Positions 24,360 to 32,999 of a DNA stretch of 38,486 nt are shown piece by piece; within the stretch, counting starts at the first letter, position 1, and every line of letters starts with the position of its first letter. Source of the stretch: an uncultured Bacteroidaceae bacterium (GTDB lineage: Bacteria; Bacteroidota; Bacteroidia; Bacteroidales; Bacteroidaceae). Both the position numbers and the translations under genes were made by a program. The stretch is taken from assembly GCA_934271655.1 (NCBI GenBank), contig CAKQRW010000031.1, forward strand, positions 1 to 38,486. Reading direction: 5' to 3'. Under the pieces are notes generated by a model that was given only the letters and a program-made list of their open reading frames with translations, was not told the DNA's origin and searched no databases.

Positions 24360-24397
24360 GAAGGGTCTTTTTTATGTAGATGTATTCTTTTATACCA

Positions 24398-24428
24398 CAA
24401 AGATAGGGCTTTTCCATGAATTGACAAT
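24398..24428 (-). promoter_or_regulatory. Promoter of luxS
   Basis: Minus-strand ATTG (-33, 24425-24428), a 19-bp spacer and TATCTTTG (24398-24405), 39 nt from the luxS ATG. Confidence 0.6.
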
Positions 24429-24509
24429 GGGGAAATGGTTCTAATAGTCGAATATCTTTTCTTTTTGGCTGTTTTGTACTCTCATATATTATAATATGTG
24501 TTAAATGCG

Positions 24510-24541
24510 TTTGGTAGGTTTTGGAAATATACCTAACTTTG
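24510..24541 (+). promoter_or_regulatory. Promoter of the RND drug-efflux operon
   Basis: TTTG (24510-24513), a 20-bp spacer and TAACTTTG (24534-24541), an excellent Bacteroidetes promoter, with the TolC-like gene starting 47 nt downstream. It is divergent from the luxS promoter. Confidence 0.8.
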
Positions 24542-24587
24542 CACAGAATTTCAATATAATAAGTATTAACTACAAACGTAATCATCA

Positions 24588-25934
24588 GTGAAAATCTATT
24601 TTGAAAAGCTTTTAATGGCAGTAGGCGTGTTTGCAGCAAGCGCGCTGAACATGGAAGCTCAAGAGCAGCAGGCTGTGGGCCAGCTAGACCTCACGCTAGG
24701 CAAGGCTATTGAGATAGCTCTCGCGGAGAATCCGACAATCCGTGTAGCAGACAAGGATGTGGAACTGAAAAAAGTGGCAGACAAGGAGGCATGGCAGTCA
24801 TTGCTTCCAACTCTCGATGCCAACCTCTCTTTCTCGCATAGCATAAAGGTGGCCGAAATGAAAATCGGCGAACAGAAAGTGAAGTTTGGTCAAGACGGAA
24901 CATCTACAGCCACAGGAGCACTCTCGCTCAATCTGCCCGTGTTCGCCCCTGCTGTGTATCAGAACATGAAGTTGACCAAGGATGACATACTGTTGGCGCA
25001 GGAAAAGGCGCGCGGCAGCCGTCTCGACTTGATCAACCAGGTGACAAAGGCTTACTACTCGGCCCTTTTGGCGCAAGACAGCTACGGGGTGATGCAGAAG
25101 AGCTACAACACCAGCAAGGAAAACTATGAGGTGGTGAACAATAAATATAAGGTAGGCGCTGTGAGCGAGTACGACAAGATAAGTGCTGAGGTGCAGATGC
25201 GCAACATGAACTCCAGCGTGGTGAGTGCCCAGACAGGACTCACTCTCGCCCTTCTCCAGCTGAAGGTGCTCATGGGTGTCACAGCCAATGTTGACGTGAA
25301 CATTCAGGACAGCCTTGAGCGTTATGAGTCGGAGCTTCTGCTTCCGCAGGTGACTGCAGATGAGCTCACGCTCTCAAGCAACTCTTCCATGCGACAGCTC
25401 GACTACAATGCAAAGCTCCTGGAGCGTACTCGCAAGATGCTGAAGACTAACTTTATGCCGACAGCAGCTCTCCAGCTTACAGGACAGTATCAGAGTGTGT
25501 CAAACACCGACTGGAACCTCTTCAAGTATGAATACTCTCCAAGCTCCACTCTTGCGTTCACAGTCAGCGTGCCAATCTTCCACGCGTCGTCATGGACCAA
25601 GCTGAAGAGCAACCGCATACAGCTCGCCCAGCTCGCTGATACGCGCATGGATACACAGCGCCAGCTCAACATGGCTGTGGAAAGCTACAAGAACAACATG
25701 GCAAGCTCTATCGCTCAGGTGGAGAGCAACAGGGAGGCCGTGGGACAAGCAGACAAGGCTGTGGCTATCTCAAGCAAGCGATATGAGGTGGGACGCGGCA
25801 CCATACTGGAGCTCAACCAGAGCGAGACGGCACGCACACAAGCCGAGCTCACCTATGTGCAGTCTATCTACGACTATCTCACCAACAGGGCCGACCTCGA
25901 CCTCACACTTGGACGTGAGACTTATCTGAAATGA
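24588..25934 (+). CDS. TolC-family outer-membrane channel of the HAE1 operon
   Basis: A 448-residue outer-membrane exit duct for the tripartite pump encoded next. The GTG start at 24588 yields a plausible signal peptide ending SALNMEAQ; the first ATG (24615) would cut away its charged end. The mature part begins with LDLTLGKAIEIALAENP, the typical outer-membrane efflux protein repeat, repeated in the second half around NSSMRQLDYNAKLLERTRKM. Long amphipathic helices dominate. It is first in the operon, 112 bp before the adaptor gene, preceded by a consensus promoter. Confidence 0.92.
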   Translation: MKIYFEKLLMAVGVFAASALNMEAQEQQAVGQLDLTLGKAIEIALAENPTIRVADKDVELKKVADKEAWQSLLPTLDANLSFSHSIKVAEMKIGEQKVKFGQDGTSTATGALSLNLPVFAPAVYQNMKLTKDDILLAQEKARGSRLDLINQVTKAYYSALLAQDSYGVMQKSYNTSKENYEVVNNKYKVGAVSEYDKISAEVQMRNMNSSVVSAQTGLTLALLQLKVLMGVTANVDVNIQDSLERYESELLLPQVTADELTLSSNSSMRQLDYNAKLLERTRKMLKTNFMPTAALQLTGQYQSVSNTDWNLFKYEYSPSSTLAFTVSVPIFHASSWTKLKSNRIQLAQLADTRMDTQRQLNMAVESYKNNMASSIAQVESNREAVGQADKAVAISSKRYEVGRGTILELNQSETARTQAELTYVQSIYDYLTNRADLDLTLGRETYLK

Positions 25935-26046
25935 CAGCTGTCCGTACACATCGGACCACCGAACTGCAAGTGGCAGGCGAGAAACGGCAGGCCGCGCGCC
26001 AGAAGAATAAAAGCATAACACATACAAAAGAAAATAATCAAGAAAA

Positions 26047-27072
26047 ATGAGATATATAAAGACATTATCGCTTGCAGCTCTTGCATTGCTCGCAGCATCA
26101 TGCGGCAACAAGAGCTCTGAATCAGAGAAGGAAGATGCTACTCTCCAAGCAGAGAAGCCACAGGTGAAAATTGCCAAGGTGACAAGCCAGGACATACCGC
26201 AGACAGAGGTCTATACCGCTACTGTGGAGAGCGACGTGAAGAACAATATCGCGCCAAACACACCTTACCGTATCGAGAAGATCTATGTGGAGGTGGGAGA
26301 CCAGGTGCACAAGGGTCAGGTGCTCGTGCAGCTCGATGCCAGCAACCTCCGACAGCTCAAGCTCCAGCTGGAGAACCAGAAGGTGGAGTTTGCGCGCACG
26401 CAGCAACTCTACCAGGTGGGTGGAGCCAGCAAGGCGGAATACGACAATGCCAAGATGCAGCTCGATGTACTCTCTACACAGTACAAGCAGTTTGCCGAGA
26501 ACACACAGCTCGTGGCTCCTATAAGTGGAGTGGTCACAGCGCGCAACTATGACAATGGCGACATGTACAGCAGCGGACAGCCTGTCATCACCATTGAGCA
26601 GACCAACCCTGTCAAGGTGCTCCTCAATGTGTCGGAGAACTATTACAAGCTTGTGAAGAAGGGCATGCCTGTAGACATCACCCTCGATGCTTACGATGGC
26701 GAGTCGTTCGCAGGCAAGGTGACTATCGTTTACCCGTCTATTGATGTGAGCACGCACACATTCCCTGTCGAGGTGACTATCAGCAACCCTGCGCAGAAGG
26801 TGCGCCCAGGCATGTTCGCGCGTGCCACAATCGACTACGGCTCAGCCAACCATGTGCTTGTGCCAGACGAGGCCATCGTGAAGCAGATTGGAGCTGGCGA
26901 CCGCTATGTGTATGTCTACAAGGGAGGCAAGGTGTCTTACAACAAGGTTGAGCTCGGCCAGCACATCGGCACATCTTACGAAATAATCAGTGGCGTAGAG
27001 TCTGGTGACCAGGTCGTCATCGCAGGACAGAATCGCCTTGCCAACGGTAAGGAAGTGGAGGTCGTGAAATAA
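26047..27072 (+). CDS. RND periplasmic adaptor lipoprotein (AcrA/MexA-like)
   Basis: A 341-residue membrane-fusion protein bridging pump and channel. Signal peptide with lipobox LAASC (Cys19). The biotinyl-lipoyl-like half motif IYVEVGDQVHKGQVLVQLD is followed by a short alpha-hairpin (LRQLKLQLENQKVEF...), the second half motif APISGVVTARNYDNGDMYSS, a beta-barrel, and the membrane-proximal domain ending ISGVESGDQVVIAGQNRL. The operon order TolC, adaptor, pump is conserved in Bacteroidetes. The pump gene starts 50 bp downstream. Confidence 0.93.
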   Translation: MRYIKTLSLAALALLAASCGNKSSESEKEDATLQAEKPQVKIAKVTSQDIPQTEVYTATVESDVKNNIAPNTPYRIEKIYVEVGDQVHKGQVLVQLDASNLRQLKLQLENQKVEFARTQQLYQVGGASKAEYDNAKMQLDVLSTQYKQFAENTQLVAPISGVVTARNYDNGDMYSSGQPVITIEQTNPVKVLLNVSENYYKLVKKGMPVDITLDAYDGESFAGKVTIVYPSIDVSTHTFPVEVTISNPAQKVRPGMFARATIDYGSANHVLVPDEAIVKQIGAGDRYVYVYKGGKVSYNKVELGQHIGTSYEIISGVESGDQVVIAGQNRLANGKEVEVVK

Positions 27073-27122
27073 GCCCTCAAAGCAAAATAACTTAGTAACA
27101 TCAGCTCAATAAGATATATAGT

Positions 27123-30100
27123 ATGAGTTTATATGAAGGTGCGGTCAAACGACCGATCATGACCAGTCTCTGCTTCTTGGCGGTGATAATCTTTGGTCTT
27201 TTCTCATTGATAAAGCTTCCGATAGACCTCTATCCGGATATCGATACCAACAGCATCATGGTGCTCACATACTACACGGGAGCCAGCGCTGAGGATATCG
27301 AGAACAATGTGACGCGCCCGCTTGAGAACACGCTCAACTCGGTGGAGCACCTCAAGCATGTGACGAGCAAGAGCAGCGAGGGCGTGTCTGTCATCACTCT
27401 TGAGTTTGAGTATGGCTACGACATCAACGTGCTCACCAACGATGTGCGAGACAAACTTGACATGGTGTCCAACTCGTTGCCGGACGATGCGCAGAATCCG
27501 ATTCTGTTCAAGTTCTCGACCGACATGATTCCTATCCTCCTCCTCTCGGTGGAGGCGCAAGAGTCGCAGAAGGCTCTCTACAAGATTCTTGATGACAACG
27601 TGGCCAATCCGCTCGCCCGTGTGGACGGTGTGGGTACGGTCAGCATATCGGGCGCTCCACAGCGTGAGATAAATGTCTACATGAATCCGCAGAAGATGGA
27701 GGCTTACAACCTCAGCCCATCTCAGGTGGCTTCTGCCATCTCAGCTGAGAACAAGAACACCACCAACGGTACGATGGATATAGGTTCTATGACCTATACC
27801 GTGCGCGTGGAGGGCGAGTTTGACGACCCTCAGCAGATGAAGGATGTCATCGTCGGCACACACAATGGCGTGAATGTTTATCTGCGCGATGTGGCTCGCA
27901 TAGAGGATAACGTAGAGGAACGCGCCCAGCGCACATTCACCGACGATGTGCAGGGAGCTATGATCATCGTGCAGAAGCAGAGTGGAGCCAACTCAGTGGA
28001 GATTTCCGACAAGGTGATGGCAATGCTCCCGACGCTCCAGTCCAACCTCCCTTCCGACGTGAAGCTTGGCATCATTGTCAATACTTCTGACAACATCAAG
28101 AACACCATCGGCTCTCTTGAGGAGACCATTGGCTATGCCATGCTCTTTGTCGCCCTCGTGGTGTTTGCCTTCCTCGGACGCTGGCGCGCTACCGTGATCA
28201 TCGTCATCACTATCCCTATGTCGCTTATCGCCTCGTTCATCTATCTGTATGCTACAGGCGGTTCGTTCAACATGATTTCGCTCTCATGTCTCTCTATCGC
28301 CATCGGTAATGTGGTCGACGATGCCATCGTGGTGCTTGAGAATGTCACCACGCACATTGAGCGAGGATCAAGTCCTAAGCAGGCGGCCATACATGCCACC
28401 AACGAGGTGGCTATCTCTGTCATCGCGTCAACGCTCACCATGATAGCCGTGTTCTTCCCGTTGACCATGGTCTCAGGTGTGTCGGGTGTACTCTTCAAGC
28501 AGTTGGGCTGGATGATGTGTATCATCATGACCGTGTCTACAACAAGTGCGCTCTCATTCACTCCTATGCTCTGCTCGCTCCTGCTGCGTCTGCAGAAGAA
28601 GCAAAGCAAGTTGTTCAAGAAGCTGTATGGCCCTGTGGCCAAGTCGCTCGACAAGCTCGACTCCTGGTATGAGAAGCGCATCAATTGGGCTGTGCGCCAT
28701 CGCTGGACAGTCATCGCTGGCTGTGTGGTGCTCTTCGTGGCAAGTATAGGTCTGGCTGCTGTGTGCGGCATCAAGAGTGAGTTCTTCCCTGCCAACGACT
28801 CTGGCCGTGTGGGTATCACAGCGCAGTTGCCTGTGGGTACACGTGTGGAGAAGGCTGAGGCTATGGCCAAGAGGCTCGTCAAGGTATGGCGCGACCGCTA
28901 TGGCTCGGACATGCAGTCTTGTAACTTCACAGTCGGCAAGGCCGGTGACGACAACACCTATGCTTCTCTCCAGGACAACGGCACACACATCATCTCTTTC
29001 AACATCATGATGATTCCGTCAGACCAGCGCAAGAAGGGACTGGCCACCATCTGTGACGAGATGCGCGCCGACCTCAAAGATATACCGGAGCTGGACAAAT
29101 ATCAGGTCAACCTGGGAGGCAACTCAAACGGCAGCATGGGTGGACAGGCCACAGCTTCCTTTGAGATATACGGCTATGACCTCAACTCTACATACGATGT
29201 GGCAAAGGAGCTTGCAAACAAGTTTAAGGAAAGTCCGATTATCAGCCAGGTCAACATATCGCGTTCTGAATATGAGCCAGAGCTCGTTGTCAACTTCGAC
29301 CGCGACAAGCTTGCCCAGCAGGGCATAGGCATGTCTACAGCAGCTAACGCTGTGCGTGCCCTCATCTATGGATCGCTCCAGAGCCACTACCGTGAGGACG
29401 GAGAGGAGTATGACATCAAGGTGCGTTACGAACCTACAGCGCGTGTGTCTATCGACGATATCCTCAACATGGTTATCCCTAATGCGCAGGGACAGAATGT
29501 CCGTGTGCGCGACATTGCAACCGTGACAGAAAGCTCGCTGCCTCCTACTATCGAGCGCAAGGACCGCCAGCGCATCGTGACTGTGTCTGCCATTATCGCA
29601 GATGGCAACGCTCTCTCAGATGGAGTGGAACTTGGCAACTCTATAGTCAAGAAGATGGACATACCGCAGGGTGTGACAGTACAGGTGGCTGGCTCGTACG
29701 AGGACCAGCAGGATTCCAACCGCGACCTCGGTACGCTGGGTATCCTTATCATCATCCTTGTCTTCATCGTGATGGCAGCGCAGTTTGAGTCGCTCACATA
29801 CCCGTTCATCATCATGCTCTCTGTGCCGTTCGCCTTCTCGGGCATCATCGTGGCTCTTGTCTCTACAGGCACAACAATGAACGTGATGTCTATCCTTGGT
29901 GGTATCATGCTTATCGGTATCGTTGTGAAGAATGGTATCGTGCTCATCGACTACACTCAGCTGCTGCGTGAGCGAGGCATCGGACTCATCCGCTCGGCGG
30001 TCATGGCTGCTCGTTCGCGTCTGCGTCCTATCCTCATGACAACGCTCACCACCATCCTTGGTATGGTGCCAATGGCCATCAGCCATGGTGTGGGTGCTGA

Positions 30101-30308
30101 GATGTGGCGTCCGCTCGGTATCGCCGTCATCGGCGGTCTGACAGTGTCAACTATCCTCACTCTGATATATGTGCCTTCTATGTTCTGCATCTTCGGAGCG
30201 GTGGGTATCAACCGCCAGCGTCGCAAGATGAGAGAGCAGCGCGAGCTTGAGACTTACTGGAAGGAGCATAAGGCAGAGGAGCAGCTCATCAGCAAGAAAA
30301 AGAAATGA
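27123..30308 (+). CDS. HAE1-family RND multidrug efflux permease
   Basis: A 1061-residue proton-driven inner-membrane pump of the AcrB/MexB type for hydrophobic or amphiphilic compounds. The N-terminus has MSLYEGAVKRPIMTSLCFLA, TM1, then PIDLYPDIDTNSIMVLTYY. The TM4 proton-relay block is GNVVDDAIVVLENVTTHIERG with D399 and D400. Periplasmic porter domains and the duplicated second half (from about residue 540) are complete; the last TM helices end near IPSMFCIFGAVG-type sequence, then a charged cytoplasmic tail (REQRELETYWKEHKAEEQL). It differs from the heavy-metal pump at 10647. The substrate is unknown. Confidence 0.95.
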   Translation: MSLYEGAVKRPIMTSLCFLAVIIFGLFSLIKLPIDLYPDIDTNSIMVLTYYTGASAEDIENNVTRPLENTLNSVEHLKHVTSKSSEGVSVITLEFEYGYDINVLTNDVRDKLDMVSNSLPDDAQNPILFKFSTDMIPILLLSVEAQESQKALYKILDDNVANPLARVDGVGTVSISGAPQREINVYMNPQKMEAYNLSPSQVASAISAENKNTTNGTMDIGSMTYTVRVEGEFDDPQQMKDVIVGTHNGVNVYLRDVARIEDNVEERAQRTFTDDVQGAMIIVQKQSGANSVEISDKVMAMLPTLQSNLPSDVKLGIIVNTSDNIKNTIGSLEETIGYAMLFVALVVFAFLGRWRATVIIVITIPMSLIASFIYLYATGGSFNMISLSCLSIAIGNVVDDAIVVLENVTTHIERGSSPKQAAIHATNEVAISVIASTLTMIAVFFPLTMVSGVSGVLFKQLGWMMCIIMTVSTTSALSFTPMLCSLLLRLQKKQSKLFKKLYGPVAKSLDKLDSWYEKRINWAVRHRWTVIAGCVVLFVASIGLAAVCGIKSEFFPANDSGRVGITAQLPVGTRVEKAEAMAKRLVKVWRDRYGSDMQSCNFTVGKAGDDNTYASLQDNGTHIISFNIMMIPSDQRKKGLATICDEMRADLKDIPELDKYQVNLGGNSNGSMGGQATASFEIYGYDLNSTYDVAKELANKFKESPIISQVNISRSEYEPELVVNFDRDKLAQQGIGMSTAANAVRALIYGSLQSHYREDGEEYDIKVRYEPTARVSIDDILNMVIPNAQGQNVRVRDIATVTESSLPPTIERKDRQRIVTVSAIIADGNALSDGVELGNSIVKKMDIPQGVTVQVAGSYEDQQDSNRDLGTLGILIIILVFIVMAAQFESLTYPFIIMLSVPFAFSGIIVALVSTGTTMNVMSILGGIMLIGIVVKNGIVLIDYTQLLRERGIGLIRSAVMAARSRLRPILMTTLTTILGMVPMAISHGVGAEMWRPLGIAVIGGLTVSTILTLIYVPSMFCIFGAVGINRQRRKMREQRELETYWKEHKAEEQLISKKKK

Positions 30309-30311
30309 CAA

Positions 30312-30416
30312 TAGGTGGTGAGTCGTGAGTTATGGCTTATGAGTGTCTTGGTAAGACGGCCTGCAGCCAGTCAGCCAGGGCACTCATAGGACAATCTCAT
30401 AGCTCATGATTCATGA
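30312..30416 (+). repeat. Long inverted repeat between pump and PG0541-type gene
   Basis: 30312-30345 and 30376-30416 are imperfect inverted repeats built on TGAGTCGTGAG / CTCATGATTCA and TATGAGTG / CACTCATA. Most departures from Watson-Crick pairing are G-U wobbles when transcribed from the plus strand, so the mRNA can form a long hairpin upstream of the last operon gene. Confidence 0.6.
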
Positions 30417-30443
30417 CCGGTGAAACTCATAACAGAAGAAACT

Positions 30444-30737
30444 ATGAAATCAGTATTCATATCATACGACCAGGCGCAGCATGATGGTGTGGTGGAGGCT
30501 CTCAACGATTCCAACGCACGTGGCTACACGCTGTTTCCGCAGACTGGCGGACGTGGATCCAAGACAGGTGACCCTCATCTGGGCTCGCATGCTTGGCCTT
30601 CAATGAACAGCTCTATCATCACAATAGTGGAGGATGCTCAGGTTGAGCCGCTTCTTAAGCGCCTCAAGAAACTTGACGAAGACAACCAGATGCTTGGTCT
30701 GCGTGCCTTTGTGTGGAACGTGGAGCAGGCTATCTGA
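30444..30737 (+). CDS. PG0541-type transporter-associated protein
   Basis: A 97-residue small soluble protein. The start at 30444 (MKSVFISYDQAQHDGVVEAL) is preferred; a GTG at 30420 would add eight residues. Size and alternating beta/alpha pattern (SVFISYD, HDGVVEALND, SIITIVED, VEPLLKRLKKLDED) suggest a PII-like ferredoxin fold. Proteins like this regularly follow RND pump genes in Bacteroidetes and are named after PG0541 of Porphyromonas gingivalis; the molecular role is not established to my knowledge. It sits 135 bp after the pump gene, behind the inverted repeat, in the same direction. Confidence 0.75.
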   Translation: MKSVFISYDQAQHDGVVEALNDSNARGYTLFPQTGGRGSKTGDPHLGSHAWPSMNSSIITIVEDAQVEPLLKRLKKLDEDNQMLGLRAFVWNVEQAI

Positions 30738-30740
30738 TAG

Positions 30741-30808
30741 TGTTGCGCAAGGTGCATCAGATGTACTTCGCAAGGAGCATCGGACAGTATTGCGCAAGTT
30801 GCATCAAT
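30741..30808. repeat. Three imperfect ~23-bp direct repeats
   Basis: Just after the PG0541-type gene, TTGCGCAAGGTGCATC, TTCGCAAGGAGCATC and TTGCGCAAGTTGCATC follow each other at spacings of 23 and 24 bp. The remainder of the 30738-31332 gap contains a strong hairpin (30968-31005) and the uxuB promoter. Confidence 0.65.
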
Positions 30809-30967
30809 ATATTGCACGTCAGATATGTTGTGTGTCTAATAGAGTATAGTGCATCATATATAATAGAGTGGTGCGCGCATTCTCATAAGAAGCGCACAAC
30901 ACATGTAGATAAAAATGAATGCGAGCTTAGGCTTTTGGTATAATGAAGGCCGCGGCTCAGATACATA

Positions 30968-31005
30968 GAGGGGGAACACGCCTGCAGAAGGAGTGTTCCC
31001 CCTCT
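30968..31005. terminator. Strong 12-bp hairpin in the gap before uxuB
   Basis: GAGGGGGAACAC (30968-30979) pairs perfectly with GTGTTCCCCCTC (30994-31005) over a 14-nt loop. It separates the efflux operon from uxuBA and probably ends transcription, although only CTCTCTG follows instead of a U-tract. Confidence 0.55.
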
Positions 31006-31231
31006 CTCTGTGCTTATCGGTCATCTTTGTCTGTCCGTTTCCTGGTGGAAGAATCCATGAGTCATATAAGAGCATAGCTCAGAATCCATGGCATTTTTCT
31101 CTTCACACACTTTGTTGGGCTTATTCATACATGCTGTGTCTTCATGTTTCCGCATGTCTCCTGAACATTATGCCGCATGTTACAAATAGATAATGTCTTG
31201 TGTCGTTCAGTCATTTATTCAATTAAAAGAT

Positions 31232-31261
31232 GTTGTGTCTCAAAAATTGTTCGTATATTTG
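31232..31261 (+). promoter_or_regulatory. Probable uxuBA promoter
   Basis: GTTG (31232-31235), an 18-bp spacer and TATATTTG (31254-31261, a TAnnTTTG match). The start would be near 31267, giving a ~66-nt leader to the uxuB start at 31333 and excluding upstream start codons. Confidence 0.5.
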
Positions 31262-31332
31262 TAAGCCAGATTATGAGAGACATAATTGACGGCATGAGAA
31301 TACAGAGAGTGAACAACAAAAACAATAAAAAT

Positions 31333-32922
31333 ATGAAACTGAACGACATTCTTTCTAACGGATTTGATGCCGCAGCGTGGGAGGCCAAAGGCTATGAGCT
31401 TCCTAAGTATGACATCGCTGCGGTGGCCAAGAAGACTCACGACGAGCCTACTTGGATTCATTTCGGAGCAGGCAACATCTTCCGTGCCTTTCCCGCAGCC
31501 ATCCTCAACGATGCGCTCAACACGGGCAAGTATGACCGTGGCGTCATAGTGGCGGAGAGCTTCGACTATGAAATAATCGACAAGGCCTATCGTCCCTACA
31601 ACAACTTGTCTCTGCTTGTCAGCCTGCAGAGCAACGGCACCATAGAGAAGAAGGTGCTCGGCTCCATCACAGAGAGCCTCAAGGCCGACAAGCAGTATGC
31701 TGACGACTGGGCCAGACTGGTGCAGATATTCCAGGCACCATCGCTCCAGATGGTCACATTCACCATCACCGAGAAGGGATACACATTCAACGAGGCTGAC
31801 TTAGCTCGCGGCCTTGACGCTGTCTTTGCCATGGGCAAGCTCACCGCTCTCCTCTATGAGCGTTATAAGTCTGGCAAGTTGCCTGTCACATTGCAGAGTA
31901 CAGACAACTGCTCTCACAATGGCGACCATGTGAAGGCTGGAGTGTTGGCTTACACCGAGCGCTGGGTGAAGGACGGCATCGTGGAGCAGGGCTTCCTCGA
32001 CTACGTGAACGACAGCACAAAGGTTACTTATCCTTGGTCCATGATTGACAAGATTACCCCTCGTCCTCATGAGAAGGTACAGGCTATGATTGCCGAGGAT
32101 GGATTTGAGGACAATCAGACCATCATCACCGAGAAGCATACCTATACCGCTCCTTTTGTCAATTCCGAGGAGGTGCAATACTTGGTGTGCGAGGACACTT
32201 ATACCAACGGCCGTCCGCCATTGGAGTTGGGCGGTGCGCTCTATACCACCCGCAAGACTGTGGATGAGGTGGAGACCATGAAGGTTACCACTTGCCTGAA
32301 TCCGCTCCACACAGCTATGTCCATCTATGGCTGCATGCTCGGATATACCTTGATCTCTGCTGAGATGGCAGACGAAGACCTCCGTGCCTTCATCCAGAAG
32401 ATAGGTTACATTGAGGCTATGCCTGTGGTTACCGACCCAGGGGTGCTGAATCCATACGAGTTTATCGGCACAGTCATCAACAAGCGTCTGCCTAACCCAT
32501 TCATGCCTGATGCTCCTCAGCGCATAGCAACCGATACGAGCCAGAAACTGTCCATCCGTTTCGGCGAGACAATCAAGAAGTATATCGACCGTGGCCTTGA
32601 CAAGAGCAATCTCGTGCTCATCCCGTTGGTACTGGCAGGTTACGCACGCTATCTGAAGGCGCTCGACGATAATCTCCAGCCATTCGAACCATCTTCCGAT
32701 CCACTTCTGGCAGAACTTCAGACTATTGTGGCTCCTTTGGAGGTTGGCAAGGCAGACCAGGATTACTCATGCCTCAGGCAGCTTTACTCTCGCAAGGATG
32801 TGTTTGGTCTCGACCTCTATGAGGCTGGCTTTGGTGAGCAAATCGAGGGCATGGTGAAGGAACTCTTTGCTGGCAAGGGCGCCGTGAGAACAACATTGCA
32901 CAAGTATGTAGTAGCAAGATAA
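31333..32922 (+). CDS. uxuB: Fructuronate reductase / mannitol dehydrogenase family
   Basis: NAD(H)-dependent interconversion of D-fructuronate and D-mannonate in glucuronate catabolism. The chosen start (MKLNDILSNG) gives 529 residues; the frame is open to 31177, but that extension is not protein-like and precedes the predicted promoter. The Rossmann motif HFGAGNIFRAFPAA is at 43-56. TDNCSHNGD and NPLHTAMSIYGCMLGY match conserved blocks around the catalytic centre of long-chain mannitol dehydrogenases. The following uxuA on the same strand strongly favours fructuronate as substrate over mannitol. A 20-bp tandem duplication overlaps the stop codon. Confidence 0.9.
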   Translation: MKLNDILSNGFDAAAWEAKGYELPKYDIAAVAKKTHDEPTWIHFGAGNIFRAFPAAILNDALNTGKYDRGVIVAESFDYEIIDKAYRPYNNLSLLVSLQSNGTIEKKVLGSITESLKADKQYADDWARLVQIFQAPSLQMVTFTITEKGYTFNEADLARGLDAVFAMGKLTALLYERYKSGKLPVTLQSTDNCSHNGDHVKAGVLAYTERWVKDGIVEQGFLDYVNDSTKVTYPWSMIDKITPRPHEKVQAMIAEDGFEDNQTIITEKHTYTAPFVNSEEVQYLVCEDTYTNGRPPLELGGALYTTRKTVDEVETMKVTTCLNPLHTAMSIYGCMLGYTLISAEMADEDLRAFIQKIGYIEAMPVVTDPGVLNPYEFIGTVINKRLPNPFMPDAPQRIATDTSQKLSIRFGETIKKYIDRGLDKSNLVLIPLVLAGYARYLKALDDNLQPFEPSSDPLLAELQTIVAPLEVGKADQDYSCLRQLYSRKDVFGLDLYEAGFGEQIEGMVKELFAGKGAVRTTLHKYVVAR

Positions 32923-32950
32923 TAGATATAGTAGCAAGATAATAGATAAT
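32911..32950. repeat. 20-bp tandem duplication at the uxuB stop codon
   Basis: GTAGCAAGATAATAGATA occurs at 32911 and again at 32931. The first copy contains the uxuB TAA stop, so the last codons plus the stop are duplicated in the intergenic region. Confidence 0.8.
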
Positions 32951-32953
32951 ATA

Positions 32954-32978
32954 GAGGAGCTGTTCTCTTTGGCTCCTC
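32954..32978 (+). promoter_or_regulatory. Hairpin between uxuB and uxuA
   Basis: GAGGAGC (32954-32960) pairs with GCTCCTC (32972-32978), loop 11 nt, 22 bp before the uxuA start. Without a U-run it may be a processing or attenuation element. Confidence 0.4.
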
Positions 32979-32999
32979 CTTATATATATAATGTAATAT

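Noticed and set aside
31177..31332. N-terminal extension of uxuB
   Set aside because: The extension overlaps the predicted promoter and does not resemble the family; the ATG at 31333 fits the known N-terminus.
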